From assembly GCA_937876125.1 (NCBI GenBank), contig CALEHF010000310.1:1-44602 (forward strand): a stretch of 44,602 nt of DNA, in the 5' to 3' direction. The position numbers were made by a program, and so were the translations under genes. Shown piece after piece: positions 1 to 7,545 of the stretch. The notes below the pieces were generated by a model. The model saw nothing but the letters and a program-made list of their open reading frames with translations. It searched no databases and was not told the origin of the DNA. Within the stretch, counting starts at the first letter, position 1, and each line of letters opens with the position of its first letter. The stretch comes from an uncultured bacterium (GTDB lineage: Bacteria > Planctomycetota > UBA8108 > UBA1146).

Positions 1-294
1 GCCGCCGCCACCGCCGCCACCGCCGCCGCCACGACGTGGGCGGTCTTCGCGGGGACGAGCTTCATCGACGCGGATCGCGCGCCCATCGAGCTCGACGCCG
101 TCCAGGCCATCGATCGCCGCGCGCGCTTCTTCGTCGCTCGACATTTCGACGAACCCGAAACCCTTGCTGCGGCCCGTTTCACGATCCATGACGACGCTCG
201 CGCTGGCCACTTGGCCGTGCTGCGAGAACGCGTCATTGAGCATGTTGTCGTCCACTCCGTAGCTGAGGTTTCCGACGTACAATTTCTTCGACAT
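1..294 (-). CDS. RRM-domain RNA-binding protein (3' end outside window)
   Basis: Single RNA-recognition-motif protein that probably binds single-stranded RNA in the cytoplasm. Translating the minus strand from the ATG at 294-292 gives an open frame of 98 codons to the window edge. RNP2 is visible as LYVGNL near residue 5 and RNP1 as KGFGFVEM near residue 45, followed by a charged linker and a glycine run, the usual tail of bacterial RRM proteins. The GCC-rich first bases of the window are that glycine tail, not a free microsatellite. A good ribosome-binding site (GGAGGA) lies about 4 nt before the ATG. Bacterial proteins of this type are often cold-induced or abundant, and the 600-nt gene-free stretch upstream could hold a long regulated leader, but this is inference. 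The C-terminus is not seen. Confidence 0.9.
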   Translation of the reverse strand, partial: MSKKLYVGNLSYGVDDNMLNDAFSQHGQVASASVVMDRETGRSKGFGFVEMSSDEEARAAIDGLDGVELDGRAIRVDEARPREDRPRRGGGGGGGGGG

Positions 295-900
295 GAGTCC
301 TCCGTAGAGGTGAGAGCATTGAACCTGACGTTCTGTTTCTTCCCAGGTCCGTAGGAAGGGTCGTCCATCGACCATCGTGCGGAGGAGCGAGAACGAGGAG
401 AGAAGTGAGCGAGGAAGGGCGAACGCGATCTCGGCACGGCGACAAAGGAAACGACGACCCGGTGATCTGCACGGTCTTCTTGAGCTCTGAGTAACTATGA
501 ATCTCTGCTCGGTCAGCGTACCAACCAGCAGTAGTGAAACCCCTCACGAGCCCAAAGGCAACGGGAATGTGGACTTTCCAAGGGGTAGAACGGTGTGCTT
601 GAAAGGTCTTCCCGGGGCAAAACGAGCGATCCCGGCTGATCGGTGCGGGTCTCTTCCGCTAACGTTCAAAGCGGTCAGAAGGGCGTTGCGGGGGGGTGCG
701 ATGTTAGTCGTCGGTGAGAGGTGGCGAGGCGCTCCACCGAACCAGAGAAGCGGAGGGGGATCGCCCCCCCACCCTTGAAAGCTGGATGGCGCGCGCGGGT
801 GAATCGAGCATGAGTCTCGAGACGAGCCCAGGCGCCGTCCTCGCTCTGACCCCATTTCTACCGGGTTGACCCGTCTTCCCCCCGCGGGTATTCCCATGTA
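295..900. other. Intergenic region between divergent RRM and ECF sigma genes
   Basis: About 600 bp with no convincing gene. Short open frames on both strands here have no recognisable domain and poor start contexts. It must hold the promoter of the minus-strand RRM gene and that of the plus-strand sigma factor. A small GC-only hairpin (five G, loop ATCG, five C) lies at 755-768 and has no U-tract on either strand, so it is not a standard terminator. Confidence 0.5.
866..894 (+). promoter_or_regulatory. Weak candidate promoter of the ECF sigma gene
   Basis: TTGACC at 866-871 resembles a -35 box, and TATTCC lies 17 nt downstream at 889-894 in the -10 position. The -10 match is poor (3 of 6). 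If it is used, the transcript would begin almost at the start codon, and no Shine-Dalgarno sequence is visible before the ATG at 901, so the message could be leaderless. Confidence 0.2.
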
Positions 901-1728
901 ATGAATATGATCAATTCCGGAGATTTTTCTCCTTCCGATCTCGTCGGCACTCCCGCGGCCGAGGCGATTCCCCTCCTGATCGACGCCTTCGGCGGAAGAC
1001 TCTACGCGCTCGGGCTCCGGCTCTGCCGTAACGAAGGCGACGCCGAGGATTTGGTTCAAGAGACTTTTCTGAACGCGTTCCAAGCCTGGCCAAAGTTCGA
1101 GGGGCGATCGAAGCCATCGACTTGGCTGTACACGATCGCGGGTCGGGTCTGCCAACGCCTCCATCGCAAGCGCGCCGGCGAGCCCGCCGAGTTTGCGTCG
1201 CTCGAAGAGCTGCTCCCCTTTGGGGAGGTCGGCGTCCCCGGGCCCGAAGCCTTCACCGACTCCCCGGAAGGGTTAGAGCACCGTCGCGAGGGGAAGGAGC
1301 GCCTCGAGAATGCGATCGCCAGCTTGCCGCCGGAGTTTCGGATGCCGCTCGTCTTGAAGGAGATCCTCGGCCTGCCGCTCGTGACGATCGCAGACGCGCT
1401 CGGGCTCGCCGAAGGGACCGTGAAGAGCCGGTTACACCGCGCCAGGCTGAAGTTGCGGCAGGCGGTCCTCGCGGGGATCCCCGTCGTCGATGGGCCCCCG
1501 CCCGTGTACTCGCAGCAGGTCTGTCTCGACCTGCTGGACGCGAAGCAAGATGCGCTCGACCGTGGCGAAACATTCGCGGCGGAGAGCGTGGTCTGCGAAC
1601 GCTGCCGCGCGATCTTCGAGTCGCTCGACTTCACCGAAGACCTTTGTCGCAAGCTCGGCGTTGGCGAGGTCTTGCCAGGCAGCGTGCGGGCAGCGGTCAT
1701 GGAGCGGATCACGGTGATCGCCCCCTGA
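901..1728 (+). CDS. ECF-type RNA polymerase sigma factor with C-terminal cysteine-rich extension
   Basis: Sigma-70 family extracytoplasmic-function factor that directs RNA polymerase to alternative promoters. Region 2 lies at residues 25-90, with the typical EGDAEDLVQETFLNAF stretch and the STWLYTIAGR segment. Region 4 lies at residues 133-187, with a helix-turn-helix (IADALGLAEGTVKSRLHRAR). After residue 200 there is a further 75-residue domain with Cys208, Cys232, Cys235 and Cys249, including a CxxC pair. It resembles zinc-binding anti-sigma domains and may be a built-in regulator. At 275 aa it is longer than a bare ECF factor (about 180-200 aa). No separate anti-sigma gene is adjacent, which fits the built-in idea. 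A second ATG two codons downstream (907) is an alternative start. Three tandem 20-bp repeats begin 2 nt after the stop. Confidence 0.88.
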   Translation: MNMINSGDFSPSDLVGTPAAEAIPLLIDAFGGRLYALGLRLCRNEGDAEDLVQETFLNAFQAWPKFEGRSKPSTWLYTIAGRVCQRLHRKRAGEPAEFASLEELLPFGEVGVPGPEAFTDSPEGLEHRREGKERLENAIASLPPEFRMPLVLKEILGLPLVTIADALGLAEGTVKSRLHRARLKLRQAVLAGIPVVDGPPPVYSQQVCLDLLDAKQDALDRGETFAAESVVCERCRAIFESLDFTEDLCRKLGVGEVLPGSVRAAVMERITVIAP

Positions 1729-1730
1729 TC

Positions 1731-1790
1731 ACTGTGTCGTCTGCAAGGAAACTGTGTCTTCTGCAAGGAAACTGTGTCGTCTGCAAGGAA
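1731..1790. repeat. Three tandem copies of a 20-bp unit
   Basis: The unit actgtgtcgtctgcaaggaa occurs head-to-tail at 1731-1750, 1751-1770 (one mismatch, t for g) and 1771-1790, starting 2 nt after the sigma-factor stop codon. The 20-bp period places the copies almost two helical turns apart. It could be a protein-binding array, part of the sigma gene's 3' UTR or a slippage product; the sequence alone does not decide. Confidence 0.9.
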
Positions 1791-2101
1791 ACCGAGCGAC
1801 GGGCCCTGTGCACCTGCCCCGTACAGCCTCCACTCCCATTGTTTTCGAGTCCCACTTCACACGATCTCGATCACACCGTTTTCGGTTCCCGCGAATGCGA
1901 ATCGGGCGAGCAGAGGTCCCACAGCTCGGATTCATTCCTCCTTCTCGCAGCTTCGGCCCCGCCTTCCGCCCCTTCACCCTGAAGGACTCGCGGCAATCTT
2001 TCCTTGGGGTGGAACCTTCGGTACGCCTCGTGCCTCCAATGATGTAGGCGCGCCGCTTGTTTGGATTGAGTTGCCTCCCTGCGCGCCGAAGGGAAACCGT
2101 C
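1791..2101. other. Gene-poor intergenic region
   Basis: About 310 bp between the tandem repeats and the YgaP-like gene. I see no domain-bearing reading frame or clear terminator hairpin with a T-tract. It presumably carries the promoter of the downstream envelope operon. Confidence 0.4.
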
Positions 2102-2353
2102 ATGACCATCGAACGCGCGTTACGCCTTCTCGCCGGAACCATGGTTCTCATATCACTCGCCCTGACCGTTTGGGTGCACCCCGCCTGGGCGCTCTTGACT
2201 GCCTTCGTCGGGCTCAACCTTCTGCAATCCTCATTCACCAACTGGTGCCCGGCGGTGTGGCTGTTCGAGCGCATTGGTCTCGAGCGCGGTGAGCCGAGTC
2301 GTCGGCCTCACTCTTCAAAAAGTTCTGACAGTGAGAATCCGGCCCCCTCGTGA
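2102..2353 (+). CDS. YgaP-like (DUF2892) small inner-membrane protein
   Basis: An 83-residue membrane protein of the DUF2892/YgaP transmembrane type. Two hydrophobic helices are visible (about residues 8-25 and 28-45), followed by the family signature around FTNWCPAVWLFERIGL. The ATG at 2102 was chosen because it starts right at the first helix and follows a purine-rich GAAGGGA; an upstream in-frame ATG at 2057 would add 15 residues without family character. The tail after residue 60 is polar and serine-rich. The stop codon overlaps the GTG start of the MMPL transporter (GTGA), so the two are almost certainly co-translated. Function is not established; members may bind thiols or partner transporters. 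Confidence 0.75.
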   Translation: MTIERALRLLAGTMVLISLALTVWVHPAWALLTAFVGLNLLQSSFTNWCPAVWLFERIGLERGEPSRRPHSSKSSDSENPAPS

Positions 2354-5031
2354 ATCCGCGCCTGAACCCCTCGACCTACTCGATCCAGCATCCGCGCAGC
2401 GTGCTCGTGGCGATGCTCGGATCGACTCTGTTGCTCGCGATTCTCGCGGCGCTCCCCTCGGTGTGGGCACCGGCGCGGTCGGTGCTCTCCGAAGTGACGG
2501 TCGACACCGACCCGGAAAACATGCTCTCCGCCGACGAGCCTGTTCGCGTGTTCCACCACGACATGAAGGAGCGCTTCTCGCTCGCTGACATGATCGTCGT
2601 CGGCGTCGTGGACGAAGCGCACCCGGCGGGGGTTTTCAACGTCCTGGCGCTGACGCGCATCCATCGCCTCGCAACTTTCGCCAAGACGCTGCGCTGGCCC
2701 GATCCTGCAGATGAAACCCGAACCATAGGTGTGGTCGAGGTCGATCTCATCGCCCCGAGCACTGTCGAGACGGTCGAGCAGGCGGGGCTCGGGGCGGTGC
2801 GCTTCGATTGGCTGATGGCCGAACCCCCCAGAAACGAAGCCGAGGCGCTCGCGGTGCGCGCCCGCGCCAGCCGAATTCCCTTCCTCGACGGCACGCTGTT
2901 GTCGGAGGATGGAAAGGCGATCGCCCTCTACATCCCACTCACCCAGAAGGATCTCGCCCATCGTGTCGCGAGCGAACTCGAGGCAGAGATCGATCGGATG
3001 GGAGGAACCGAGGAGTATCACATCTCAGGGCTGCCGGTCGCCGAGGACACCTTTGGGGTCGAGATGTTCAAGCAAATGGCAATTTCGGCCCCGGTGGCGA
3101 TGCTCGTGATCTTCATGCTCATGCTTCTCTTCTTTCGCAAGCTGCCTCTGATCGTGCCACCGATGATCGTCGCCATGGTGAGCGCGATCTCGACGATGGC
3201 GCTCTTGATCGTGACCGGGAACACGATCCACATCATGAGCTCGATGATCCCGATCTTCATCATGCCGATCGCAGTGCTCGACGCGATTCACATCATCTCC
3301 GATTTCTTCGAACGCTACGGGGAGACGCGAGATCGGGTCGCGACGATCAGAAGCGTGATGCGGACCTTGTTCGCGCCGATGCTCTTCACGACGCTGACAA
3401 CCGCCGCCGGGTTCGCGAGCCTCGCGCTCACGCCGATTCCGCCGGTGCAGACGTTCGGGGTCTTCATCGCGATCGGGGTGATGCTCGCCTGGTTCTGGAC
3501 GATCACATTCATCCCGGCGGCGATCGTCCTGATCCCCGATCGGTACCTCGCGAGCCTCGCTGGCGCCGCTCCCGCCGACTCGGAAGTTGGGAGAGCGGGG
3601 CATGGAGCGAGCGTGATGGGTCGTCTCCTCTCTCGGGTCGGCACGTTCACCGTGGAGCGCCGCGGCGTCGTGCTGGGTGGCGCTTTGGTGGTCGCGATCT
3701 TCCTGGGTCTCGGGATCACGAGGATCACGATCAATGACAACCCGACTCGTTGGTTCGACCCGGGGCATCCGATTCGGGTCGCCGATCGCGTCCTCAATGC
3801 GCACTTCGGGGGCACCTACATGGGCTACCTCACGTTCGAGGCGGAGGCGCCGAGCGTCGCGGCGACATTGGCCGCCATCGTTCCAGAGGTGTCCGAGCTG
3901 GGTGCTGCGGGGGCTTCGATTCTTCAAAAAGCGCGCGACCTCTCCCCAGTAGTCGACGATGGCACCGCTCTCGTCTCGAGACTCGCCGAGTGGGCGGCGG
4001 AACAGCTCGACGCCGCAGACGACGAGAGTTTTGACGGTTGGGAGACCGCATCCCAGCTCCTCGATCGCAAGTCGGAACTGGCGCGCGCATTCCAGCAGCC
4101 GGAAGTGCTTCGGTATCTCACGCGCGTCCAAGAGTATCTTCTGACCATCGAGGGGGCGGGTGGCGAGAGGGTCGTGGGCAAATCGAGTTCGGTCGCCGAT
4201 GTTGTGAAGACCGTGCACCGGGAGCTCTTCCTCGCCGACGAGGCTCAGTACCGGGTCCCCGACAGCGCCGCCGCCGTCGCACAGGTTCTCATCACCTACC
4301 AGAGCAGCCATCGCCCCCAGGACCTTTGGCACTTCGTCACCCCCGACTACACCTCCGCGAGTGTGTGGGTGCAGTTGAAGAGCGGCGACAATCAGGACAT
4401 GGCGATCGTCACCGCGGGGGTCGATTCCTACGTCGCCGCGAACCCGCCGCCGGCGGCGCTTTCCGCGAAGTGGTTCGGACTGACCTACATCAATGTGGTT
4501 TGGCAGGAGAAGATGGTCGCGGGGATGCTCAAAGCGTTCCTGGGAAGTTTCTTGGTCGTGCTCGCGATGATGATCGCGCTGTTCCGTTCCTTCTGGTGGG
4601 GAATTCTCAGCATGATTCCTTTGACCATCACGGTGGCCTCGATCTACGGGCTGATCGGGTGGATCGGCAAAGACTACGACATGCCGGTCGCGGTGTTGAG
4701 CAGCCTAAGTCTCGGCCTCGCGATCGACTACGCGATTCACTTTCTGTCGCGAGCTCGGTCCGCGGTTCGAGAGCACGGCTCTTGGGCTGCCGCGGCACCG
4801 ATCGTCTTCGGGGAGCCAGCGCGCGCGATCACCCGCAACGCGATCGTGGTGGGGGTTGGATTTCTGCCACTCCTGCTCGCGCCCTTGCGCCCCTACCAGA
4901 CGGTCGGGTTCTTCATCGCGCTGATCTTGATCTTCGCCGGGGTCGCAACCGTGCTGATCCTGCCCGCTCTGATCGGTCTCCTCGAACGCTGGCTCTTCCC
5001 AGCACCCACTTCGAAAGGAGCCTCCTCATGA
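2350..5031 (+). CDS. MMPL/RND superfamily transporter permease
   Basis: An 893-residue inner-membrane permease of the RND superfamily, MMPL branch. One N-terminal helix (residues 17-37) is followed by a large periplasmic loop, five helices (about 240-400), another helix (about 437-457), a second large periplasmic loop and five more helices (about 725-885): the duplicated RND plan. Segments such as LSLGLAIDYAIHFLSRAR near residue 790 and SSMIPIFIMPIAVLDAIHII near 300 are typical of the family, which moves lipids, hopanoids or siderophore lipids driven by the proton gradient. The start is GTG, overlapping the preceding stop. The last bases overlap the start of the LolA-like gene (ATGA). With the LolA-like protein and barrel downstream it probably forms a trans-envelope route for a hydrophobic cargo that I cannot identify. 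Confidence 0.9.
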   Translation: MNPRLNPSTYSIQHPRSVLVAMLGSTLLLAILAALPSVWAPARSVLSEVTVDTDPENMLSADEPVRVFHHDMKERFSLADMIVVGVVDEAHPAGVFNVLALTRIHRLATFAKTLRWPDPADETRTIGVVEVDLIAPSTVETVEQAGLGAVRFDWLMAEPPRNEAEALAVRARASRIPFLDGTLLSEDGKAIALYIPLTQKDLAHRVASELEAEIDRMGGTEEYHISGLPVAEDTFGVEMFKQMAISAPVAMLVIFMLMLLFFRKLPLIVPPMIVAMVSAISTMALLIVTGNTIHIMSSMIPIFIMPIAVLDAIHIISDFFERYGETRDRVATIRSVMRTLFAPMLFTTLTTAAGFASLALTPIPPVQTFGVFIAIGVMLAWFWTITFIPAAIVLIPDRYLASLAGAAPADSEVGRAGHGASVMGRLLSRVGTFTVERRGVVLGGALVVAIFLGLGITRITINDNPTRWFDPGHPIRVADRVLNAHFGGTYMGYLTFEAEAPSVAATLAAIVPEVSELGAAGASILQKARDLSPVVDDGTALVSRLAEWAAEQLDAADDESFDGWETASQLLDRKSELARAFQQPEVLRYLTRVQEYLLTIEGAGGERVVGKSSSVADVVKTVHRELFLADEAQYRVPDSAAAVAQVLITYQSSHRPQDLWHFVTPDYTSASVWVQLKSGDNQDMAIVTAGVDSYVAANPPPAALSAKWFGLTYINVVWQEKMVAGMLKAFLGSFLVVLAMMIALFRSFWWGILSMIPLTITVASIYGLIGWIGKDYDMPVAVLSSLSLGLAIDYAIHFLSRARSAVREHGSWAAAAPIVFGEPARAITRNAIVVGVGFLPLLLAPLRPYQTVGFFIALILIFAGVATVLILPALIGLLERWLFPAPTSKGASS

Positions 5032-5903
5032 AGATGATCTTCTCTTTCATCGTCGCATCACTGGTCTTATTCCCGCTGCTGACAGCCTCGAGCCAAGACC
5101 CCGCCGCGAAGGAGAAGCCCGAGAAAGGGGTCCAAGCGGAGAAGGCGCTGACTGCCGATGAAATCGTCGCTCGCGCGAACCAAGCCTCCTACTACCGGGG
5201 AGCCGATGGGCGAGCTGTCGTCAAGATGACGATCTCTGATTCTCAAGGACGAGAGCGGCAGCGTCGCTTCACGATCTTACGTCGCGATACTCCGCCGCCC
5301 GAAGGGTCCGATACGAAGGAATCGGACGCCTTCACCGGAGAGCAAAAGTTCTATCTCTATTTCACGCGTCCCTCCGACGTGAATCGCATGGGTTTCTTGG
5401 TCCACAAGCACCTCGATCGCGACGACGACCGCTGGCTCTTCCTTCCCGCTCTCGACCTGGTGAAGCGCATCGCCGCGACCGACAAGCGCACGAGCTTCGT
5501 CGGCTCCGATTTCTACTATGAGGACGTTTCCGGGCGCAGGACCACCGACGACACTCACACGCTCAAGGAGACGACGCAGAGCTATTTTGTGATTGAGAAC
5601 ATCCCCTTGAATCCGAAGGAGGTCGAGTTCTCGAAGTACGTCGTGTGGATTCACAGGGAGACATTCCTGCCGGTGAAGACAGAGTACTCAGACGCAGAAG
5701 GGAGGGTGCTGCGCACCTACCAGGCTCTCGGGGTCGAGACGATCGGCGGCTACCCCACGGTGACGAAGTCGAGCATGAAGGATGAGCGCACCGGCTCGAC
5801 AACCGTCATGGAGTACTCGGGCGTGAAGTACGACCTTGGCATCCCTGAAGAGATCTTTACCGAGCGCTCGTTGCGCGAACCCCCTCGGCAGTGGTTGAAT
5901 TGA
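5028..5903 (+). CDS. LolA-like outer-membrane lipoprotein-sorting protein
   Basis: A 291-residue periplasmic protein with a signal peptide (MKMIFSFIVASLVLFPLLTA) and a charged linker. The fold is the LolA/LppX-type half-barrel found beside MMPL permeases. The family's characteristic block is clear: RWLFLPALDLVKRIA followed by SFVGSDFYYED (about residues 128-168). Such proteins probably shuttle a lipid-like molecule from the permease to the outer membrane. The ATG at 5028 is supported by AAAGGAG at 5014-5020 and overlaps the permease stop by 4 nt. The stop codon overlaps the next start as TGATG, so the three genes are translationally coupled. A much longer frame open upstream is a shadow of the permease gene and was not used. 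Confidence 0.88.
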   Translation: MKMIFSFIVASLVLFPLLTASSQDPAAKEKPEKGVQAEKALTADEIVARANQASYYRGADGRAVVKMTISDSQGRERQRRFTILRRDTPPPEGSDTKESDAFTGEQKFYLYFTRPSDVNRMGFLVHKHLDRDDDRWLFLPALDLVKRIAATDKRTSFVGSDFYYEDVSGRRTTDDTHTLKETTQSYFVIENIPLNPKEVEFSKYVVWIHRETFLPVKTEYSDAEGRVLRTYQALGVETIGGYPTVTKSSMKDERTGSTTVMEYSGVKYDLGIPEEIFTERSLREPPRQWLN

Positions 5904-7408
5904 TGCGCGCGATTCTGTTTTTCATTTGCCTCATTTCCAGTGGAGGGGGGGTCGTTGCGCTCCTGCCTGCGCAATCCTCCCCTCCATCTGCTGAGCCCAA
6001 TGCGCAGTCGACCAACGCGCAGTCGACAGACGAGCCGGCGCTTCCCCCGGGCCTCGACGCGCCCGAGAAGACATCTCAAGGACAAGATCCTCCCGCTCTC
6101 CCCCCCGGTCTCGGCGGCGCTGAACCCGCCCTTCCCTCCGGTCTCGGAGGGATGTCGCCGACCGAGGCCGGGGAAGAGAGCGAACAGGAGAGCGAACCGT
6201 GGCTCACGCTCACACACCGTGGTTTCTTCGAAATGCGAGCCGGCACTTGGCTCCACTCCAACCGAGATCAACGCGATGGATCCGCAGGTGAGCAGCGCGC
6301 GCAGTTCGGACTCGAGGCGATCACCGACCGTTGGGTCGGGCGCCTGACCCTCGACCTGGTTTCAGACTCCGTCGCCACCGACCACGCGATCGATCTCGAG
6401 GCGGGGGACGGCTTCCTCGATCTGCGGGAGGCGAGCCTCTCCTTCTCTCCGTGGCATGCGATCGATGTCCGCGCCGGCCGGCAAGTTCTCACTTGGGGGA
6501 CCGGTGACCTGGTGTTCATCAACGATCTGTTCCCCAAGGACTTCCAGAGTTTCTTCCTCGGCCGCGAGCCTGAGTACTTAAAGGCGCCGAGTGACGCGGT
6601 GCGGGTGTCGGCTTACCACGAACTTGCGAATGTCGACCTGGTCTATACGCCACTCTTCGATCCCGACCGTTCCATCGATGGCTCGCGTATCTCGTACTTC
6701 TCTCCGAGCCTGAACCAGGTGGTGGGGCGGAGTGCGGTGGTCAACTCCGATCGACCGGAAGAGTGGTTCGATGACGATGAGTGGGCGATGCGCGTGTACC
6801 GCACTTTCAGTGCAACCGAGGTCGCGCTGTACGGATACTTCGGCCGCTGGAAGAGCCCGGTCGGCTTCGATCCTGCGCGCAACCGCGCGATCCACCCGCG
6901 GCTCTTCGTGACCGGTGCGAGCGCCCGCACGCCACTCGGGGGGGGGGTCGGGCAAGCGGAGTTCGGCTTCTACGACTCCCTCGACGATCGCTCGGGAACC
7001 GATCCGAACGTGCCGAATGGCCAACTCCGCGCCCTCGCCGGCTACGAGCGGGAAATCGGATCGGACCGAACCCTCGGCGGGCAGGTCTACGTGGAGCACC
7101 GCTTGGACCACTCGGAGTACCGGCAAGCGCTCTCCGGTGGAGCGGCGCGCGGCGATCGCGATCGCGTGGTCGTGACTGCGAGGCTCACCCAGCTGCTCCT
7201 CGCCCAAAACCTCGAACTCTCCTTCTTCGCCTTTTATTCGCCCACCGACCAGGATGCGTATCTCCGCCCCAAGGTGAGCTACGCCATCGATGATCACTTC
7301 ACCGTCGAGGTGGGGGGGAGCGTGTTCGTCGGGGAGCATGAGAGCACCTTCTTCGGGCAGTTCGAGGAGAGTTCGAGTGTGTATGCCGCGGTTCGGTTCG
7401 GGTTCTGA
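5903..7408 (+). CDS. Outer-membrane beta-barrel protein (porin-like, RND-operon partner)
   Basis: A 501-residue exported protein. A signal peptide (about residues 1-24) is followed by a low-complexity stretch with three PALPPGL-type repeats and acidic residues to about residue 95. A beta-rich region then ends in the aromatic C-terminus VRFGF, the typical signal for outer-membrane barrel insertion. Alternating amphipathic strands and the segment RQVLTWGTGDLVFINDLFP resemble DUF1302- or alginate-export-type barrels that accompany MMPL and LolA-like genes. I chose the ATG at 5903 (overlapping the previous stop as TGATG) over the GTG at 5891. Its likely role is outer-membrane exit or receptor for the cargo of this operon. 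The exact family is uncertain. Confidence 0.75.
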   Translation: MRAILFFICLISSGGGVVALLPAQSSPPSAEPNAQSTNAQSTDEPALPPGLDAPEKTSQGQDPPALPPGLGGAEPALPSGLGGMSPTEAGEESEQESEPWLTLTHRGFFEMRAGTWLHSNRDQRDGSAGEQRAQFGLEAITDRWVGRLTLDLVSDSVATDHAIDLEAGDGFLDLREASLSFSPWHAIDVRAGRQVLTWGTGDLVFINDLFPKDFQSFFLGREPEYLKAPSDAVRVSAYHELANVDLVYTPLFDPDRSIDGSRISYFSPSLNQVVGRSAVVNSDRPEEWFDDDEWAMRVYRTFSATEVALYGYFGRWKSPVGFDPARNRAIHPRLFVTGASARTPLGGGVGQAEFGFYDSLDDRSGTDPNVPNGQLRALAGYEREIGSDRTLGGQVYVEHRLDHSEYRQALSGGAARGDRDRVVVTARLTQLLLAQNLELSFFAFYSPTDQDAYLRPKVSYAIDDHFTVEVGGSVFVGEHESTFFGQFEESSSVYAAVRFGF

Positions 7409-7545
7409 CAGGACTGGTCCCACCTATTCCCCTTCGTAGATCCTCGCGATCTCCACGCATCGCTCTTGCAGTCTCGGCCGATCGGATGCCCAATCGAGGC
7501 TCGTGGCCAGGGGATCGGAGCGCCGAAGTGCTGTGGGGGAGACGG

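Noticed and set aside
1..33. GCC-rich run that looks like a microsatellite
   Set aside because: It is in frame with the RRM gene and encodes its glycine-rich tail.
233..547. 104-residue minus-strand frame overlapping the RRM gene
   Set aside because: It overlaps the start of the RRM gene in another frame, has no domain and has no ribosome-binding site; the RRM frame is clearly the real one.
1122..1982. 286-residue plus-strand frame within and beyond the sigma gene
   Set aside because: An Arg/Ala-rich shadow frame of the sigma factor that runs through the tandem repeats; no domain.
3025..4332. 435-residue minus-strand frame opposite the MMPL permease
   Set aside because: Highly charged, compositionally typical of antisense in GC-rich DNA; the plus strand is an unmistakable RND permease.
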